A stretch of 8,919 nucleotides of DNA from Bacteroidales bacterium (GTDB taxonomy: Bacteria > Bacteroidota > Bacteroidia > Bacteroidales > UBA932), in contig JABUTQ010000079.1 of the NCBI GenBank assembly GCA_021443605.1, positions 1 through 8,919 of the forward strand. The letters are read 5' to 3'. Below are positions 6,487 to 8,919 of the stretch, one piece after another. A model generated the notes under the pieces. It did no database searches and was not told the origin of the DNA. It worked only from the letters and a program-made list of their open reading frames with translations. The translations under genes were made by a program, and so were the position numbers. The first letter of the stretch is position 1. Every line of letters begins with the position of its first letter.

Positions 6487-8049
6487 TTACAAAGGAAGAT
6501 TGTCGTGCTTCTTTGCAGGGTTGGTGAGCTTCTTTGTAGAGAGCATTTCGAGGGCGCGGATTACGCGGAAACGGGTATTGCGAGGCTCGATTACGTCATC
6601 GATATAGCCATAGCTTGCAGCTTTGTAAGGGTTGCAGAAGAGGTCGTCGTACTCTTTCTTTCTCATTTCCTTGACCTCTGCGGCCTTTTCAGGAGTCTCT
6701 GCAGCTTTGATTTCTTTTGCATAAAGGACGGCAACTGCACCATCAGCACCCATCACTGCGATGTTGGCTGTAGGCCAAGCGTAGTTGATGTCACCACGGA
6801 GCTGCTTGCAGCTCATCACGATGTGGCTTCCGCCGTATGATTTGCGGAGGGTAACTGTAATCTTTGGAACAGTGGCTTCGCCGTATGCATAGAGGAGTTT
6901 TGCTCCGTGGAGGATAACTCCGCCGTATTCCTGCTGTGTGCCGGGGAGGAAGCCTGGAACGTCAACCAATGTCACGATAGGGATGTTGAATGCGTCGCAG
7001 AAACGGACGAAACGAGCACCCTTGCGGCTGGCATTGATGTCGAGAACACCTGCCAACACCTTGGGCTGGTTGGCTACGATGCCCACTGTAGAGCCGCCCA
7101 TACGGCCGAAACCGATGATGATGTTCTTTGCATAATCTTTGTGAATCTCAAAGAACTTGCCGTCATCCACAATGGCCTCGATGACTTCGTACATATTATA
7201 AGGAGCATTGGGGCTGTCAGGGATAATCTCGTTGAGAGAATCCTCTTTACGCTCGATAGGATCTTCTGTGGGGAGATAAGGCGGTTCCTCGAGATTGTTC
7301 TGAGGGATGTAGCTGAGAAGCTGTTTGATTGTGTCGATTACTTCAACTTCGTTTTCGCAAGCGAAGTGTGCAACACCGCTCTTTGAAGCGTGTACACTTG
7401 CACCACCGAGCTGCTCTTGTGTAACCTTCTCACCGAGAACCTGTTCAACTACTGCAGGGCCTGTGAGGAACATATAACTGGTGTTCTTGCACATAATTGT
7501 GAAGTCGGTAAGGGCAGGGCTATAAACTGCACCACCGGCGCAAGGACCGAGGATTGCACTGATCTGAGGAACGACACCTGAAGAGAGGATGTTACGCTCA
7601 AAAATCTCTGCATATCCTGCAAGGGCATTCACACCTTCCTGAATACGGGCTCCACCTGAGTCGTTCAAGCCGATAACGGGGGCGCCGACCTTCATTGCCT
7701 GATCCATGACCTTGCAAATCTTCTGGGCAAGTGTTTCAGAGAGTGAACCTGCATTTACGGTAAAATCTTGTGCGAAAACATATACAAGTCTTCCGGCAAC
7801 TGTACCATAACCTGTTACGACACCATCACCGAGGAATTGTTTTTTCTCCATTCCGAAGTTTACGCAACGATGCTGCATGAACATGTCGAATTCTTCAAAA
7901 CTGCCCTCGTCAAGGAGCATTGCGATTCTTTCGCGAGCAGTATATTTGCCTTTATTGTGCTGGCCGTCAATTTTGTCTTGACCACCGCCGAGACGAGCTT
8001 TCTCTCTGAGAGAGATGAGAGCTTTAACTTTTTCGAGTTGCTGACTCAT
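6487..8049 (-). CDS. mmdA: Methylmalonyl-CoA decarboxylase carboxyltransferase (alpha) subunit
   Basis: Cytoplasmic carboxyltransferase that moves the carboxyl group of (S)-methylmalonyl-CoA to biotin on the carrier protein and releases propionyl-CoA. It has 520 residues, standard for the MmdA/PccB family, with two crotonase-type halves. The first contains NDSGGARIQEGV (about 154-165) and CAGGAVYSPA, which form an oxyanion hole and CoA site. The second contains VDVPGFLPGTQQEYGGVI and YGGSHIVMSCK. The C-terminus ends in KKHDNLPL, as is usual for the family. No biotin carboxylase gene is in the operon, and OadB is present, so the decarboxylating, Na+-pumping role is favoured over propionyl-CoA carboxylation. 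The start gives a normal N-terminus and lies 20 nt after the epimerase stop. Sequence alone cannot fully separate MmdA from PccB; the neighbours decide. Confidence 0.96.
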   Translation of the reverse strand: MSQQLEKVKALISLREKARLGGGQDKIDGQHNKGKYTARERIAMLLDEGSFEEFDMFMQHRCVNFGMEKKQFLGDGVVTGYGTVAGRLVYVFAQDFTVNAGSLSETLAQKICKVMDQAMKVGAPVIGLNDSGGARIQEGVNALAGYAEIFERNILSSGVVPQISAILGPCAGGAVYSPALTDFTIMCKNTSYMFLTGPAVVEQVLGEKVTQEQLGGASVHASKSGVAHFACENEVEVIDTIKQLLSYIPQNNLEEPPYLPTEDPIERKEDSLNEIIPDSPNAPYNMYEVIEAIVDDGKFFEIHKDYAKNIIIGFGRMGGSTVGIVANQPKVLAGVLDINASRKGARFVRFCDAFNIPIVTLVDVPGFLPGTQQEYGGVILHGAKLLYAYGEATVPKITVTLRKSYGGSHIVMSCKQLRGDINYAWPTANIAVMGADGAVAVLYAKEIKAAETPEKAAEVKEMRKKEYDDLFCNPYKAASYGYIDDVIEPRNTRFRVIRALEMLSTKKLTNPAKKHDNLPL

Positions 8050-8069
8050 TATTTTTAGTGTTTATTGGT

Positions 8070-8489
8070 TTATTTTTCTTTTGGATTTTCACAGATTTCT
8101 GTCAGGACGCTCATTGTTGACTTGGGATGGAGGAATGCAATGTTCAACCCTTCTGCACCCGGACGCGGAGCCTTGTCAATGAGGGCAACACCTTTTTCAG
8201 CTGCATCTGCAAGGGCGGCTGCAACGTCTTTGGTCTTGAATGCGATGTGGTGAATGCCACCGCGACCACCGTTCTTCTCAATGAACTTTGCGATAGTGCT
8301 TTCGGGGCAAGTAGGCTCGAGAAGTTCAAGCTTAACTTCTCCAATTTTGAAGAAAGCGGTTTTAACTTTCTGGTCTTCAACAACTTCAATGTTGTAGCAT
8401 TTTAGCCCTAATACGTTTTCATAGTAAGGGATGGCCTCTTCAAGAGAGGGGGTTGCAATACCCAGATGTTCAATTTGTGTAAGTTCCAT
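8070..8489 (-). CDS. mce: Methylmalonyl-CoA epimerase
   Basis: Converts (R)-methylmalonyl-CoA, the mutase product, to the (S) form used by the decarboxylase. It has 139 residues, the usual length, and consists of two vicinal-oxygen-chelate (glyoxalase-fold) modules. The start MELTQIEHLGIATPSLEEAI gives metal ligand His8. Likely further ligands are Glu55 in VKLELLEP, His80 or His81 in GGIHHIAF, and Glu131 in LTEIC. The block RPGAEGLNIAFLHPKS (109-124) is typical of the family. It is the first gene of the operon, 20 nt before mmdA, with a good promoter upstream. The methylmalonyl-CoA mutase genes are not in the window. Other VOC proteins are less likely given both the motifs and the operon. Confidence 0.96.
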   Translation of the reverse strand: MELTQIEHLGIATPSLEEAIPYYENVLGLKCYNIEVVEDQKVKTAFFKIGEVKLELLEPTCPESTIAKFIEKNGGRGGIHHIAFKTKDVAAALADAAEKGVALIDKAPRPGAEGLNIAFLHPKSTMSVLTEICENPKEK

Positions 8490-8532
8490 AGTAGTACTGT
8501 TTGTATATAGTATATAATTTGCTCTTATCTCG

Positions 8533-8562
8533 CAAAAATACGAATAAAACCTGATATTTAAA
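8533..8562 (-). promoter_or_regulatory. Bacteroidota-type promoter of the mce-mmdA-oadB operon
   Basis: The minus strand carries TATTTTTG at 8540-8533, a full match to the Bacteroidota -7 consensus TAnnTTTG, 43 bases upstream of the mce start. A T-rich triplet at 8562-8560 (context CTTTAAA) lies 19 bases further upstream and may act as a weak -33 element; it lacks the G of TTTG. The leader would be about 35-40 nt long and contains TATATA-N1-TATATA (8504-8516). There is no competing promoter that I can see. Confidence 0.6.
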
Positions 8563-8590
8563 GAAATTTATTGTAATTTATCATCAGGTT
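8548..8590. repeat. 8-bp inverted repeat around the mce promoter -33 region
   Basis: AACCTGAT at 8548-8555 and ATCAGGTT at 8583-8590 are perfect inverted copies separated by 27 AT-rich bases. One arm lies between the -7 and -33 positions of the predicted promoter and the other upstream of it. The centre-to-centre distance of 35 bp is a little over three helical turns, as might suit a dimeric or looping regulator. Chance cannot be excluded for 8-bp arms. Confidence 0.4.
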
Positions 8591-8680
8591 ATTAACAATT
8601 TTACGATTAATACTCTTCTCTGAGGCGCGACCAAAGCAGCTTTTCGAAAAGATCCTTCGCTGTCGCTCAGGATGACGCAC

Positions 8681-8699
8681 AAAAAAACGCCCTCAGGGC
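8681..8699 (-). terminator. Weak terminator-like hairpin
   Basis: On the minus strand, GCCC-TGA-GGGC (8699-8689) is followed by G and then seven T (8687-8681). The 4-bp stem is short, so it may only assist the stronger terminator just upstream of it in the direction of transcription. Confidence 0.4.
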
Positions 8700-8701
8700 A
8701 C

Positions 8702-8738
8702 AAAAAAAAGCCGCCATAACGTAAAAAAAAGCCGCCAT
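8702..8738. repeat. 16-bp direct repeat at 21-bp period
   Basis: AAAAAAAAGCCGCCAT occurs at 8702-8717 and again at 8723-8738. Only the right copy keeps its complementary arm and forms a full terminator hairpin. The left copy is a half, so it looks like a partial duplication of a terminator's stem and T-tract. Confidence 0.8.
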
Positions 8739-8747
8739 CAGGCGGCT
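8723..8747 (-). terminator. Intrinsic terminator for a minus-strand gene to the right of the window
   Basis: On the minus strand, AGCCGCC-TGAT-GGCGGCT (8747-8730) forms a perfect, GC-rich 7-bp stem with a 4-nt loop, followed by T-tract 8729-8723 (the T8 run overlaps the last stem base). It lies upstream of the mce promoter and would insulate the operon from transcription entering from the right. On the plus strand no T-tract follows, so it should act only in the minus direction. Confidence 0.75.
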
Positions 8748-8755
8748 AGCGGAGA

Positions 8756-8814
8756 CCGTGTGTTTGCGGCCTCGTAAACTTGTTAAGTGCTCTATAACAT
8801 ATCCGCAAACACGG
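8756..8814. repeat. Long inverted repeat with 33-nt AT-rich loop
   Basis: CCGTGTGTTTGCGG (8756-8769) pairs with CCGCAAACACGG (8803-8814). All 12 bases of the right arm match, and the left arm has one extra TG as a 2-nt bulge. The loop 8770-8802 contains ACTTGTTAAGT (8778-8788) and the inverted pair TGTTA/TAACA. It may be a structured RNA end, a protein binding site or the end of a small non-autonomous element. Nothing in the window decides between these. Confidence 0.6.
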
Positions 8815-8919
8815 CAAGGTCGGGAGCGGTGCAGCGGGGTCGCGAGGGTGTTTACAGCAAGTCCGGTGGACTTGCGGCCTGAGCAGCAGGGCTTTAGCCC
8901 GCCGGTAATGGCGAAGCCA

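Larger units (their letters stand above)
8640..8919. repeat. Gene-free mosaic of palindromes and A-tracts, likely dispersed intergenic repeat DNA
   Basis: Together with 8490-8639 this is the only long gene-free stretch. From left to right it holds a 12-bp palindrome CTTTTCGAAAAG (8640-8651), an imperfect hairpin ATCCT...AGGAT (8652-8673) of the 'TTCGCT...CGCTCAGGATGAC' type common between bacterial genes, two minus-strand terminator-like hairpins (8681-8747), a large inverted repeat (8756-8814), a perfect 8-bp-stem hairpin GCAAGTCC-GGT-GGACTTGC (8857-8875), GGGCT-TT-AGCCC (8889-8900) and TGGC-GAA-GCCA (8909-8919, cut by the edge). TTGCGGCCT occurs twice, at 8764-8772 and 8872-8880. It is much more GC-rich than the promoter region beside it. 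No protein or structured RNA family is recognised. Dispersal in the genome is inferred from the palindrome density. Confidence 0.6.

Noticed and set aside
5077..8049. Operon as an acetyl- or propionyl-CoA carboxylase
   Set aside because: There is no biotin carboxylase gene, while OadB with its Asp150 and Asn322/Gly326/Ser331 set and an epimerase are present, which points to Na+-pumping decarboxylation.
8778..8800. Possible tyrosine-recombinase core (dif- or attC-like) with TGTTA/TAACA arms in the large hairpin loop
   Set aside because: Arms of only 5 bp with a 9-nt spacer; one GTTRRRY-like match (GTTAAGT) but no proper partner RYYYAAC site, and no integrase gene or cassette in the window.
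8670..8919. Minus-strand open frames running in from the right edge (one ending TAG at 8748-8746, another running on to about 8670)
   Set aside because: They cross several hairpins and the terminator, are rich in Arg, Cys and Leu, contain poly-Phe from the T-tracts and have no domain. They look like repeat-borne frames, not a truncated gene.

Overview
The window fits a chromosomal segment of a Bacteroidales (Bacteroidota) bacterium, probably an anaerobic gut or rumen type that makes propionate. The reasons are: a perfect Bacteroidota-type -7 box (TATTTTTG) ahead of the first gene, start codons without visible Shine-Dalgarno sequences, a methylmalonyl-CoA decarboxylase operon with a lamin-tail/OadG-like subunit, and a V/A-type ATPase operon in the order E - DUF2764 - A - B. 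I cannot name the genus from sequence alone.

All genes lie on the minus strand and form two tightly packed operons, read from right to left. Operon 1 (8489 down to 3925) encodes methylmalonyl-CoA epimerase, the carboxyltransferase subunit MmdA, a signal-peptide/lamin-tail/single-TM protein in the gamma-subunit position, a biotin carrier protein and the membrane carboxybiotin decarboxylase OadB. Together these should epimerise and decarboxylate methylmalonyl-CoA to propionyl-CoA and export Na+ (the last step of the succinate-propionate pathway). The operon ends at a strong intrinsic terminator at 3871-3909.

Operon 2 (3780 to the left edge) starts about 90 bases after that terminator, behind a plausible promoter and a perfect 22-bp AT-only palindrome. 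It encodes V/A-ATPase subunit E, a DUF2764 protein that may serve as a C-like stalk subunit, catalytic subunit A, and the first 292 residues of subunit B. The remaining subunits (D, I, K in related operons) should lie beyond the left edge. Junctions are tight: a 7-nt gap E/DUF2764, a 4-nt ATGA overlap DUF2764/A, and a 14-nt overlap A/B. If the ATPase is Na+-coupled, which cannot be read here because the K ring subunit is outside, the two operons would form a sodium-cycle module.

The right 430 bases (8490-8919) hold no gene I can support. Next to the epimerase gene lie its promoter and an inverted repeat. Further right is a mosaic of short palindromes, A-tracts, minus-strand terminator hairpins and a 12-bp-stem inverted repeat. 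This looks like dispersed intergenic repeat DNA and is the least explained part of the window.
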